Assembly (NCBI GenBank): GCA_965230375.1
Contig: CBDDKU010000016.1
Coordinates: 1-64,000, forward strand
Reading direction: 5' to 3'
Length of the DNA: 64,000 bases
Origin: CBDDKU01 sp965230375
GTDB taxonomy: Bacteria; Bacteroidota; Bacteroidia; Flavobacteriales_D; Cryomorphaceae
Part shown: one piece after another, positions 19,779-28,753 of the stretch
Layout: each line of letters opens with the position of its first letter
How positions within the stretch are numbered: position 1 is the first letter of the stretch
Translations under genes and position numbers: made by a program
Notes under the pieces: generated by a model
Seen by the model: only the letters and a program-made list of their open reading frames with translations
Databases searched by the model: none
Told to the model about the DNA's origin: nothing

Positions 19779-20471
19779 TTATGGGTTTTGTTTTGATAGC
19801 GGAATTATTTTTCCCCGCATCACTTTTGGAGCATCCAGAGCAAAGTCGAGAATGTAGTTTGCCATCTCATCAGGGCTACTTGAAGCATCCATTCCAGGAA
19901 AAGCATGCTCAAACATTTCGGTCTGAACACTACCTAACGCCAAGCAATTAAATGAATGTGATGTGGATTTAAATTCTTCAGTCCACATTTCTGTGAGACA
20001 ATTTAGCGCTGCTTTACTAGAAGAATATGCCGAAAGACCAGGAAATTTTAAACTGCCCTCCACCCCTCCTATACTACTTATATTAATCACATGAGCATTT
20101 TGAAACAACGGAAACAACTTTTGAGTGAGCAAAAATGGAGCAAATACATTCACGCGGTAAATCTGCTCCAATTCATTTTCTCCTATTTCAAGAAAAGGTT
20201 TGTAGAGAAGCGCACCTGCATTGTGCATCAAAATTGATAGTTCACCAACTTCCTTGACATCTTTATAAATGACATTCCTCCCTTCCGTGGTCGTGATATC
20301 AGCACAAACACATTTTAATCTCTCGGGGTGTGCCTTCAGGCTAGAATTCAAGCCGACTATTTCACGTGATCGCGAGATTGCTATCACCATGTAATCTGTC
20401 TTCTGAAGAAAAGCCTTGGTGAGAGCTAAACCAAGACCTCGACTAGCCCCTGTAATACATACTGTTGACAT
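19779..20471 (-). CDS. Short-chain dehydrogenase/reductase
   Basis: This 230-residue protein is a classical SDR with a Rossmann fold. The cofactor motif TGASRGLG lies at the very N-terminus, NAGALL (the NNAG-like motif) is near residue 78, the catalytic serine is in NISSIGGVEG and the YSSSKAA segment supplies the Tyr-x-x-x-Lys pair. I choose the ATG at 20471 (MSTVCITGASRG); the in-frame ATG 48 bases upstream would add residues before the cofactor motif and run into the divergent gene's promoter. The substrate is unknown. It diverges from the outer-membrane protein gene and runs toward the rRNA promoter array. Confidence 0.88.
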   Translation of the reverse strand: MSTVCITGASRGLGLALTKAFLQKTDYMVIAISRSREIVGLNSSLKAHPERLKCVCADITTTEGRNVIYKDVKEVGELSILMHNAGALLYKPFLEIGENELEQIYRVNVFAPFLLTQKLFPLFQNAHVINISSIGGVEGSLKFPGLSAYSSSKAALNCLTEMWTEEFKSTSHSFNCLALGSVQTEMFEHAFPGMDASSSPDEMANYILDFALDAPKVMRGKIIPLSKQNP

Positions 20472-20483
20472 TATATATATAGT

Positions 20484-20491
20484 TACATTTG
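20484..20491 (+). promoter_or_regulatory. Predicted -7 box for the 20.5 kb envelope gene
   Basis: TACATTTG fits TAnnTTTG, with a TTG 16 bases upstream, in the divergent intergenic region. It places transcription start near 20496 and supports the ATG at 20514 as the start. Confidence 0.55.
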
Positions 20492-20513
20492 TTTCAAAAC
20501 GAAATTGATTCTC

Positions 20514-21068
20514 ATGCAAAAGATGATAAAGATAGGAGTGATTGCTCTATTTTTCTCCCTTTTTAGCACATCTGTTGGTGCTCAGGAAGACACAAACCCG
20601 TACAAGGATGTTCCATTTAAAGAACGGCTATTCTTTGGTGGTGGTCTTGGACTCTCTTTTGGAGACATCACATTTATTAGAATCACTCCCCTGGTTGGAT
20701 ACAATGTGACTCCCAAATTATCATTCGGTCTCGGTCCGACATATGAATACTATAAAGACAAGCGTCCAGTACCAGATTTTGAAACTACCATTTGGGGAGG
20801 AAGTGTATTCTCAAGGTATTTCGTTTTACCTATGATCTTCCTTCATGCCGAGCTTGAAATACTCAACCTTGATGAGATTCACGCCGTGTCTGATTTCGAT
20901 TACGACCGAGTAACCATTCCAGCATTGCTATTGGGAGGCGGTTTCAGTCAGCGGTCTTCTAATGGAAGTGGCTTCTTTATCGGGGCCTACTATGATGTAA
21001 TCGGTGATATCAATTCCCCATACCCCGACAATATTGTACTGCGAATTGGAGGAACCATTGCATTTTAG
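20514..21068 (+). CDS. Putative outer-membrane beta-barrel protein
   Basis: The product of about 184 residues starts with a signal peptide (MQKMIKIGVIALFFSLFSTS, cleavage near SVGAQ) and continues with short amphipathic strands: FFGGGLGLSFGDITFIRITP, LVGYNVTPKLSFGLGPTYEY and the C-terminal NIVLRIGGTIAF. Alternation and a final aromatic residue fit a small eight-stranded outer-membrane barrel of the kind common in Bacteroidota. No partner gene is obvious: the next gene encodes a secreted T9SS cargo. Function unknown. Confidence 0.75.
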   Translation: MQKMIKIGVIALFFSLFSTSVGAQEDTNPYKDVPFKERLFFGGGLGLSFGDITFIRITPLVGYNVTPKLSFGLGPTYEYYKDKRPVPDFETTIWGGSVFSRYFVLPMIFLHAELEILNLDEIHAVSDFDYDRVTIPALLLGGGFSQRSSNGSGFFIGAYYDVIGDINSPYPDNIVLRIGGTIAF

Positions 21069-21122
21069 TGTAACCCTTTTCCCTCCTTTCAGTATAACAC
21101 CCGACCTTTAAACTATAATGAC

Positions 21123-24100
21123 ATGAATGTCAAGAATAATTCGAGAAAACTTGCCCTCGTTCTCCTATTGGGCGTCGTTCTCATTCCTACCCTTACCTTT
21201 TCACAGATACAGGTATGGGGAAACACAGAAAATGGAGGACCTGATCAAATCGGGTCAACTTTTAATGTGTATGACGATGGAACTGACTTCCAAACCAACA
21301 GCGTTTTCAGCAACACTGAAGAAGGTGCAAACCCACGTTCAGGTCTACTCGACTTTGGAGACGGATGGTATTATGGAACAACAAGTGCTAATGGCCTATA
21401 TGATGGAGGAACTTTGTTTCGTGTAAACCTTGAAGGTAACATGGAGGTTCTTCATCACTTCAATCCTGATGTGGATGGAAGCAATTCAAAAGTTGAGCTA
21501 CTAGCATACAGCTCCAGTATTATAATTGGTACCACATCACAAGGTGGTCAGTTTAATGGAGGAACAATCTTCGAATATGAGATTGGTGGTGGAGTAACTG
21601 TTATACACAACCTCAACCCAGCTATTCATGGTAACAATTCATCAGGGGTTATTACTTACAACTCTAATGACAATATTATGTACTTGACCGCCGCTGCTGG
21701 TGGTCAGTCAGGACATGGTACACTGATAGGTTTCACTCCTAATCAAATAGACGTTGTGCACCATTTTGAAGGTGATGAAGAAGGAGAGTTTCCACAGGGT
21801 GGAGTTACTCTGGGGTCAGATGGACTTTTGTATGGAGTTACGCAGTTTGGAGGTGAAAACAATCAAGGATCAATCTATAGCTTCGATCCAGAAGCTGAAG
21901 ACTATATCGTAATATACCACCTCAATGCATCAACTACAGATGGACGCTACCCACTTTCCACGCTAATTGAAACTACCGATGGTGATTTCATTGGAACCTG
22001 TTCTGAGGGTGGTTCAAATGGAAACGGTTCTGTTTTTAAGGTATCAACAGATGGAACATATGAGGTACTCCAAAGTCTGATCTCTTCAGTTCATGGATCT
22101 TTTCCAAAATCTGGGCTAACAACTCCTGATGCAGAAATATTTTTCGGCGCCTGTGAATTTGGAGGTGACTTCGGGTTTGGAACACTTTATAGTATTGATA
22201 CCGATGGAAACTTTGCTATTCTTCACGACTTTGAATACGCCCAAGATGGAAGTAACCCACTGGGACGACCTAGCTTAAACTCTTCGGGTGAAATCGTAAG
22301 CTTAGCGTCGAATGGCGGAACGAACAATTTTGGAACAGTCTACACTTACAATATGGACGGAACGTTTTCCAAGGTCTACGACCTTAGTTTACCGTTATCC
22401 GGATCCATTCCGCATGGGTTGGTTTCAAACGGAAATTCTTTTCTTGGAACAACTCAAAATGGTGGAACACAAAACCAGGGAGTTGTTTTTCAGCTAGAAC
22501 TGGATGGAACGCGCACGGAAATTCACAGCTTAGACCCATTTAATGATGGACAGCTTCCCAATGATGACCTTTTAGTTCTTGACGATGGTACAATCTATGG
22601 AACAGCAAGATTTGGTGGACTTATTCAGTCGGGGACCGTTTTTGCGATAACACCTGATGGAAGCTTTACCGCATTTCACCACTTTACCGGTGGAGCCCAA
22701 GGTCAATTTCCGATTGGAGGAGTAACCTTACACAGCAATGGTCAGCTCTATGGAACAACATCTTCTGGAGGTGACTTTGGAAATGGTGTGATCTATACAT
22801 TCAATGATGGTGACTATGAAGTAGTAGCCAGCTTATTCACCTTCGTAAACGGTGGTGGATCTGAAGCTACCATGGTAGAGGCTAATGGAGGAAAACTTTA
22901 TGGCTTGGCCAGATTAGGTGGTTCCTCAAACAATGGGACGCTGTTTGAATTTGACCCTGTTACAAATGCGGTTAATGTGATGCACAGTTTTAATGGAGCC
23001 ACGGATGGTTCCTACCCGCGATCCGACCTGATCTTGCACTCGGATGGAGCACTCTATGGAACGACATCATCTTCGGGACCGAATGGTGGTGGAACATTGT
23101 TCAAGTATGACTTTGACACTGGATTTGAAGTCCTTCACAGTTTTGACCCTTCCACTGATGGTAATAATTCAGCCGCTGGTGTCATTGAAGACTTGTCGAC
23201 TGGAAATGTAATCGGGTTCTGTAAAGAAGGAGGCCTTTTCAATATGGGCTCGGCATACAGTTATTCACCTGATGGTGATTTCGAAGTGATTTACCACTTC
23301 ACTGGAGCAGATGCTTCGCCTACTGGAAAACCGGCCTTATTCTACCCTGAATGCTATGGTGATGAAGATTGTGTTTCGACTGATCCTTGTGCGATAGGTG
23401 TCTGCAACTTTGGGATTTGTGAAGAAGTGGCCTTTAATCCAGTGTTTGAAATTGTCGACATAGGTCTATGTCAAATTGGTCTGGATATCTACGATCTTGA
23501 GATTAGCCTTCAACTAGATGGAAACCCAGGAGGGGAAATCACAATTGCTGGGCAAAGCTTTAGCCTTGAATCAGGAGCTTTAGACTACACATTTACGCTT
23601 GAAAACATGCCAGCCGATGGCGAGACTCTTGACTTAGCCTACACCTTTGAGCTAACAGGGTGCTCTGGAACATCGGGCAATATTGGTACTGCACCCGACC
23701 CATGTCCACCGGTAGAAGTAACTTTCGTCGTTCACACAGATGATCTTGAAGTTTCGCCTGAAGGAATTCACCTTGGTGGAGCGTTTCAAGAATGGTCTCC
23801 AGATGAAATACCATTAACTATGGTAGAAGACAATATCTGGGAGGTAACCGTGACTGTTGGAGCTGGTGATATCGAATACAACTTCTTTAATGGCTCATCA
23901 CTTTTTGACGGTGAATACGTAATCGGAGAATGTGCGAGTTTCGGAAAGCGTCAAGCGACCATCTCTGAGTCTGTCACGATAGAAAACTGCTGGGCTTCTT
24001 GTGCTGAAAACTGCACCGTCGGACTAGATGACATGGAAAGAATCGCTTTCGCAGTTTATCCAAACATTATCGACAAAGGACAATCGGTCAGAATAGAGCA

Positions 24101-24287
24101 TCCATCATTCGAACCAGGCCAAATGTGGCATATAGTAGACATAAATGGGCGCTTTATTAAAGCTGGACAGATCACAGGAGAAAACATGAACATCGACACA
24201 AACAATCTTGAGTCGGGCATGTACTTCATTCAGATTTCGAACTCAGATTCCCAGATCATTGGAGCTGAAAGATTAATAATAAGGTAA
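21123..24287 (+). CDS. T9SS cargo with 13 GloVer-type repeats and a starch-binding-like domain
   Basis: A 1054-residue secreted protein. After the signal peptide (cleavage near LTFSQ), about 13 units of roughly 55 residues follow, each with a core like YGTTSxGGxxxxGTLF followed by DGxxxxLHxF; this is the choice-of-anchor 'GloVer' tandem repeat, probably a beta-propeller or solenoid. Near residues 745-780 is a cysteine-rich stretch (CYGDEDCVSTDPCAIGVCNF). Residues around 865-960 (IHLGGAFQEWSPDEIPLTMV, IEYNFFNG) look like a glycogen/starch-binding-type beta-sandwich. The last 80 residues (FAVYPNIIDKGQ...GMYFIQISNS) form a type A T9SS sorting domain. It should be exported across the outer membrane and attached to the surface or released. 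Ligand unknown. Confidence 0.88.
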   Translation: MNVKNNSRKLALVLLLGVVLIPTLTFSQIQVWGNTENGGPDQIGSTFNVYDDGTDFQTNSVFSNTEEGANPRSGLLDFGDGWYYGTTSANGLYDGGTLFRVNLEGNMEVLHHFNPDVDGSNSKVELLAYSSSIIIGTTSQGGQFNGGTIFEYEIGGGVTVIHNLNPAIHGNNSSGVITYNSNDNIMYLTAAAGGQSGHGTLIGFTPNQIDVVHHFEGDEEGEFPQGGVTLGSDGLLYGVTQFGGENNQGSIYSFDPEAEDYIVIYHLNASTTDGRYPLSTLIETTDGDFIGTCSEGGSNGNGSVFKVSTDGTYEVLQSLISSVHGSFPKSGLTTPDAEIFFGACEFGGDFGFGTLYSIDTDGNFAILHDFEYAQDGSNPLGRPSLNSSGEIVSLASNGGTNNFGTVYTYNMDGTFSKVYDLSLPLSGSIPHGLVSNGNSFLGTTQNGGTQNQGVVFQLELDGTRTEIHSLDPFNDGQLPNDDLLVLDDGTIYGTARFGGLIQSGTVFAITPDGSFTAFHHFTGGAQGQFPIGGVTLHSNGQLYGTTSSGGDFGNGVIYTFNDGDYEVVASLFTFVNGGGSEATMVEANGGKLYGLARLGGSSNNGTLFEFDPVTNAVNVMHSFNGATDGSYPRSDLILHSDGALYGTTSSSGPNGGGTLFKYDFDTGFEVLHSFDPSTDGNNSAAGVIEDLSTGNVIGFCKEGGLFNMGSAYSYSPDGDFEVIYHFTGADASPTGKPALFYPECYGDEDCVSTDPCAIGVCNFGICEEVAFNPVFEIVDIGLCQIGLDIYDLEISLQLDGNPGGEITIAGQSFSLESGALDYTFTLENMPADGETLDLAYTFELTGCSGTSGNIGTAPDPCPPVEVTFVVHTDDLEVSPEGIHLGGAFQEWSPDEIPLTMVEDNIWEVTVTVGAGDIEYNFFNGSSLFDGEYVIGECASFGKRQATISESVTIENCWASCAENCTVGLDDMERIAFAVYPNIIDKGQSVRIEHPSFEPGQMWHIVDINGRFIKAGQITGENMNIDTNNLESGMYFIQISNSDSQIIGAERLIIR

Positions 24288-24302
24288 GGTGCTTACAAAA
24301 CC

Positions 24303-26549
24303 TTAACTCTTACCATCCATGATGTTGCCGATTGCATTGTTGTACACTTCAACGGCATCATCAATAAAACCGAAATGTGCGTCATCAACCACCATTTTCC
24401 CTCGGGTCACATGACCTAGAAGCGAAAATGGGACGCCTTTTTCGGTAAGGGCTTCAACTATTCCTTCTTCATTGCTTCCATCCAGAGTAACAATGACACG
24501 GCCTTGAGCTTCACCAAAAAGGAATGCATCTGCTCTTACAGCAGCATCACCTGTAATGTCAAATCCAAGTCTGTTTGGAAGACCCATTTCTACTAAGGCC
24601 GTATAAAGTCCACCATCTGCCACATCGTGAGCAGCGTTGATTAGACCCTTGGAAATAAGCGTTTTTACAGCATCTTGTACTTCGTACTCTTCATCGATAT
24701 CAAAGTAAGGCGCTGGGCACTCTTTAATCTTGTGGATACTAGCAAGGTATTCTGAAGAAGAGATATCATCTCTCGATTCTCCAATTAAAAAGATCAAGTC
24801 ACCTTTTTCCTTAAAGTTAAGGCTCATCACCTTGTTCTTATCCTTAACAACCCCTATCATACCAATAGTTGGCGTTGGGAAAACAGGAACAGCTTCTTTG
24901 CCTTCCATGGCTGTTTGGTTGTAGAAACTAACATTTCCACCTGTAACCGGTGTCTCAAACTTTCTACATGCTTCACCCATTCCTTGGATGGCGTGCACAA
25001 ACTGCCAGTATACTTCAGGGTTATACGGGTTTCCAAAATTCAAGCAATTGGTAATTGCCGATGGCTCTCCACCAGTACATACAATGTTTCTAGCGGCTTC
25101 AGCTACTGCTATGGCCGTACCTTTCTTTGGGTCGTTGTGTACATATCTTGCATTACAATCAACGGTCATGGCTAATGCACTTTTCACACCCTTGATGTTA
25201 GCTACCCCAGCATCTGATGGGAAGTTGGTACTCATGTTTCGGGTACCTACCATGCTGTCGTATTGCTCGTAAACCCAACGCTTCGAAGCGATATTTGGAT
25301 TTCCGATGAGCTCCATACCCACAGCGGCCAAATCAGATGGCTCTTCTACATCATCGATATTGAAGGCTTGGTTTTTCTTGAAATATGCTGGCTCTGTGTA
25401 CTCGCGATCATACACTGGTGCTCCACCACCTAAAACAAGGTCGTGTGCTGGCACTTTCGCAACCAACTCACCATACATATAGTATTCAAGCATACCACCT
25501 TCGGTAACTTCACCGATTTGAACCGCATTTAGATCCCACTTTTCAAAAATATCTTCAACCACTTTTTCTTGTCCCTTCTTCACAACAACAAGCATACGCT
25601 CTTGCGACTCAGAGAGTAGAATTTCAAATGGAAGCATTCCATCTTGACGTGTAGGAACTTTGTCGAGATCAATGGTCATTCCAAATCCTTCGTTCGCACT
25701 CATCTCACTGGTAGAACAAGTGATTCCCGCAGCTCCCATATCCTGCATCCCGACAATAGCGTCAGTTTTTGCCAACTCAAGCGTAGCCTCAAGTAGAAGT
25801 TTCTCCTGGAAAGGGTCACCTACCTGCACTGATGGAAGGTCTTCTGCTGACTCTTCCGTAATATCTTTTGATGCGAAAGACGCACCGTTAATTCCATCCT
25901 TTCCGGTGGCAGATCCCACAATGTAAACAGGGTTTCCTGCTCCACGAGAAGTAGCTGATATCATATCATCAGCATTCATGATCCCCACACTCATCGCATT
26001 GACAAGTGGGTTTGAGCTATACGATTCGTCAAAGAAAACTTCACCACCCAGAACTGGAATACCGAATGCGTTCCCATAATCTCCAATTCCTTTTACAACT
26101 CCGCTCAACAACCACTGCGTATGATCTGAATCGAGTTTTCCAAAGCGAAGTGAGTTCAATTGTGCGATGGGTCGAGCTCCCATCGTGAAGATGTCTCTGT
26201 TAATTCCACCAACACCTGTGGCGGCACCTTGATAAGGCTCAATAGCCGATGGGTGGTTATGCGATTCTATTTTAAAAGCACAAGCCACTCCTTCACCAAT
26301 ATCAACTAATCCTGCATTTTCTTGCCCAGCTTCTACAAGCAAGTGTGGACCTTCTTTTGGAAGCGTCTTTAGCCATTTTATTGAGTTTTTGTAAGAGCAG
26401 TGCTCCGACCACATGATTGAAAAAATACTCAGCTCTGTGAAGTTTGGTGTACGACCTAAAATCTCTTTGATCTTTTCAAACTCCTCAGGTAATAATCCAA
26501 GATCTTGTGCTTGTTCTAAGGTCGATTCCTCGTGAATTAGAGTGCTCAT
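24303..26549 (-). CDS. purL: Phosphoribosylformylglycinamidine synthase, large subunit (small PurL)
   Basis: PurL makes FGAM from FGAR, ATP and glutamine-derived ammonia in purine synthesis. About 748 residues with two AIR-synthase-like repeats: the first includes MWSEHCSYKNS, FKIESHNHPSAIEPYQGAATGVGG (in the ATP site) and QDMGAAGITCSTSEM; the second includes MTVDCNARYVHNDPKKGT and HDVADGGLYTALVEM. This is the small form that needs separate PurS and PurQ subunits, unlike the fused 1200-residue enzyme of many relatives; neither partner is in the window. I start it at the ATG at 26549, since an ATG at 26591 lies upstream of a good -7 box. Confidence 0.95.
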   Translation of the reverse strand: MSTLIHEESTLEQAQDLGLLPEEFEKIKEILGRTPNFTELSIFSIMWSEHCSYKNSIKWLKTLPKEGPHLLVEAGQENAGLVDIGEGVACAFKIESHNHPSAIEPYQGAATGVGGINRDIFTMGARPIAQLNSLRFGKLDSDHTQWLLSGVVKGIGDYGNAFGIPVLGGEVFFDESYSSNPLVNAMSVGIMNADDMISATSRGAGNPVYIVGSATGKDGINGASFASKDITEESAEDLPSVQVGDPFQEKLLLEATLELAKTDAIVGMQDMGAAGITCSTSEMSANEGFGMTIDLDKVPTRQDGMLPFEILLSESQERMLVVVKKGQEKVVEDIFEKWDLNAVQIGEVTEGGMLEYYMYGELVAKVPAHDLVLGGGAPVYDREYTEPAYFKKNQAFNIDDVEEPSDLAAVGMELIGNPNIASKRWVYEQYDSMVGTRNMSTNFPSDAGVANIKGVKSALAMTVDCNARYVHNDPKKGTAIAVAEAARNIVCTGGEPSAITNCLNFGNPYNPEVYWQFVHAIQGMGEACRKFETPVTGGNVSFYNQTAMEGKEAVPVFPTPTIGMIGVVKDKNKVMSLNFKEKGDLIFLIGESRDDISSSEYLASIHKIKECPAPYFDIDEEYEVQDAVKTLISKGLINAAHDVADGGLYTALVEMGLPNRLGFDITGDAAVRADAFLFGEAQGRVIVTLDGSNEEGIVEALTEKGVPFSLLGHVTRGKMVVDDAHFGFIDDAVEVYNNAIGNIMDGKS

Positions 26550-26578
26550 AGTGCTAAATTGGTGCTGTTTTGAGAGGG

Positions 26579-26586
26579 CAAAAGTA
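26579..26586 (-). promoter_or_regulatory. Predicted -7 box for purL
   Basis: TACTTTTG on the minus strand fits TAnnTTTG; a TTTG lies 16 bases upstream. It ends 29 bases before the chosen purL start. Confidence 0.55.
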
Positions 26587-26594
26587 CGCATTTT

Positions 26595-28001
26595 ATGCAG
26601 ATCAAAACTGTTTTTGATCTACCCCAATTTACGTATAGAAAACATACTTTTGATCATACCGACTTTTTCAAAACGCCAATAGATTTGCACGCTGCACTCG
26701 TCCTTGTTTTCACAATTACTTTTTTACTGGTGATCTACTATTCAAGGTGGTTTGAAATCCATCAGGTTCCACGAAGACTTATCATGGGGATTTTCGTAGT
26801 AAAAATCATAGTGGGTTTTGGCCTTGCCTGGATTTACACCGACCACTACACGAACCGTAGAACAGGCGATGCCTTTCGCTTTTTTGATGACGCACAAATC
26901 ATGTACTCAAGTTTAGATGAAGGCTTCAGTACATATGCAAAGCTCATCACTGGTATAGGTATAAGCGAAGACCCAGCCGCTCTTTCATACTACAATCGGA
27001 TGACTCATTTAGAGCGGCCATTCTACCAAGGCTTTTTTAACGACAATGCAACCATCATTCGAGCTAATGCTTTGGTCATGTTGTTCTCAAGAGGACACTA
27101 CCACGTCCATACCGTATTTTGGTGCTTTTTTTCCCTTGTTGGACTGACAGCTCTCGCACGACTCTTCTTAAGCTTTTTCCCAAGAAAAAAATGGGGAGTT
27201 CTCTTCGCCGTTTTTTTCCTTCCCACAGTCTTATTTTGGGGAAGTGGGGTATTGAAAGAACCTATACTCATCATGGGCCTTGGACTTTTTCTAGAAGGGT
27301 TTTTTAAGTGGTGGAAAGGTGAGCGCCTTACAAAGCTAGCAATACTGACCACCATCTTAGGTTTTATCCTTTTGCTATACACCAAAGGGTATGTATTGCA
27401 ATGTATGGCTCCAGCACTAATTGGTCTCGCCCTGTATAAGTTAAACGGAAGAAAGAGATTCTGGTGGTCATTTACGATTCCCCATCTTCTTGTTGGTGCG
27501 ATGGTGTTTATCGGGCCGTACGTAAGTAATGGCCTGAAAGTAGCTGAGCTAATGAGACTCAAGCAGGAAGCTTTTTATAATGTAGCGCAAGAAAGTCAGT
27601 CCGGATCTATCAAACAATTGCCATCAATCGATTCTAACTCAAGCGTCATTTTCAATCTACCGGAAGCCAATTTCATCACTTATTTCCGTCCACTTCCTTG
27701 GGAATGGACCAAAATGATGTTTATCCCACCTGCCTTAGAAAACTTAGCCTTGGTGCTATGCATTTTGGTCATGTTCTGGAATTTTAAACTTCCACCAAAA
27801 TTTCAATGGCCAATGATCGCTTTCAGTCTATCATTTGTTATTGTACTTGGCGGATTAACGGGTCAGGTCGTTCCAGTCGTTGGGGCCATCGTTCGTTACA
27901 AACTTCCCTCACTCATATTTCTATTTGTAGCCATATTTGCTTTTACTGACGAAGCACTACTTGCCCGCAGGCTACCTATTTTAAAACGATTTTTGAAATG
28001 A
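26595..28001 (+). CDS. Polytopic membrane protein of unknown function
   Basis: The 468-residue protein is very hydrophobic, with around ten predicted membrane helices (for example ALVLVFTITFLLVIYYS, IMGIFVVKIIVGFGLAWIY, LFAVFFLPTVLFWGSGVLKE, YVLQCMAPALIGLALYKL and the C-terminal LIFLFVAIFAF). A loop with GDAFRFFDDAQIMYSSL follows helix 2. The layout and an early acidic loop recall membrane glycosyltransferases of the GT-C kind or polysaccharide polymerases, but no diagnostic motif is present and I do not assign it. Its stop overlaps the start of the next gene by four bases (ATGA), so it is probably co-translated with the SDR downstream. Confidence 0.85.
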   Translation: MQIKTVFDLPQFTYRKHTFDHTDFFKTPIDLHAALVLVFTITFLLVIYYSRWFEIHQVPRRLIMGIFVVKIIVGFGLAWIYTDHYTNRRTGDAFRFFDDAQIMYSSLDEGFSTYAKLITGIGISEDPAALSYYNRMTHLERPFYQGFFNDNATIIRANALVMLFSRGHYHVHTVFWCFFSLVGLTALARLFLSFFPRKKWGVLFAVFFLPTVLFWGSGVLKEPILIMGLGLFLEGFFKWWKGERLTKLAILTTILGFILLLYTKGYVLQCMAPALIGLALYKLNGRKRFWWSFTIPHLLVGAMVFIGPYVSNGLKVAELMRLKQEAFYNVAQESQSGSIKQLPSIDSNSSVIFNLPEANFITYFRPLPWEWTKMMFIPPALENLALVLCILVMFWNFKLPPKFQWPMIAFSLSFVIVLGGLTGQVVPVVGAIVRYKLPSLIFLFVAIFAFTDEALLARRLPILKRFLK

Positions 28002-28753
28002 TAAAAACAGTCATGATAACCGGAGCGACATCCGGATTTGGAAAAGCGATTGCCGAGAGCTACTCATCTCTGGGCTATCGAACCATCATAACCGGAAGAA
28101 GAAGCGAAAGGCTACTCGAGTTAGCAGAAAAGCTCGGAGTGAAAGAAAAAAAGTGCTACCCACTGTCGTTCGATGTTCGAAACAGGTCAGAAGTGGAGCA
28201 GGTCATCTCGAGTTTACCCGAAGAGTGGAAGAACATAGACATTTTGGTCAATAATGCCGGACTCGCACTCGGGAAAGAAACCATTGAGAACGGAGATCCG
28301 GAAAATTGGGATGGAATGCTCGATACCAATGTGAAAGGCCTGCTGTATGTCACTCGAATGGTCATTCCCTTGCTTAAAGAATCTAGGCAAGGACATATTG
28401 TCAATATTGGCTCTATTGCCGGGACAGAAGTTTACATCGGAGGAAATGTATATTGTGCTTCCAAGCACGCTGTGAATGCGATCAGTAAAGCACTGAGAAT
28501 GGAGCTTTTGCCTTACGCCATTCGCGTGAGCCAAATTAGACCAGGTCTTGCCGACACTGAGTTTTCACTTGTGCGTTATAAAGGCGATGAAGAAAAAGCT
28601 GCGATGACATACCAAGGCTATGAAGCTCTGATGGCCGAAGACATAGCCAGAGCAACCACATTTATAACAGAATCACCTCAACACGTTTGCATCAATGACC
28701 TTGAAATCACACCAACCGCTCAAGCAAGTGCGCACCATCTGCATAAGGATTAA
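27998..28753 (+). CDS. Short-chain dehydrogenase/reductase (YdfG-like)
   Basis: A 251-residue classical SDR. The cofactor motif is TGATSGFGKAIA (residues 8-19), with an RR pair after strand 2 (GRRSERL) that favours NADPH. NNAGLALGKE, NIGSIAGTEVYIGG and YCASKHAVNAISK give the structural and catalytic positions (Ser, Tyr, Lys). The C-terminal RPGLADTEFS is as in the YdfG group, where members act on 3-hydroxy acids such as serine and 3-hydroxypropionate. The gene overlaps the membrane-protein gene before it and the amidohydrolase gene after it, so a three-gene operon is likely. Confidence 0.92.
   Translation: MIKTVMITGATSGFGKAIAESYSSLGYRTIITGRRSERLLELAEKLGVKEKKCYPLSFDVRNRSEVEQVISSLPEEWKNIDILVNNAGLALGKETIENGDPENWDGMLDTNVKGLLYVTRMVIPLLKESRQGHIVNIGSIAGTEVYIGGNVYCASKHAVNAISKALRMELLPYAIRVSQIRPGLADTEFSLVRYKGDEEKAAMTYQGYEALMAEDIARATTFITESPQHVCINDLEITPTAQASAHHLHKD

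Noticed and set aside
20469..20481. TATATATATA run as a promoter or AT-rich regulatory site
   Set aside because: It overlaps the start region of the SDR gene and is explained as the spacer between -33 and -7 of the divergent gene.
21360..23260. Regular repeats at DNA level that could suggest a CRISPR or satellite
   Set aside because: They are codon-phased, about 165 bases long and diverged, and encode the GloVer protein repeats.
24280..24303. Short inverted repeat AAGGT/ACCTT between convergent genes as a terminator
   Set aside because: Stem of only about six pairs and no T run; too weak to support.
26550..26591. Upstream ATG of purL
   Set aside because: It lies before a good TAnnTTTG box at 26579-26586, and the added residues are not part of the family.
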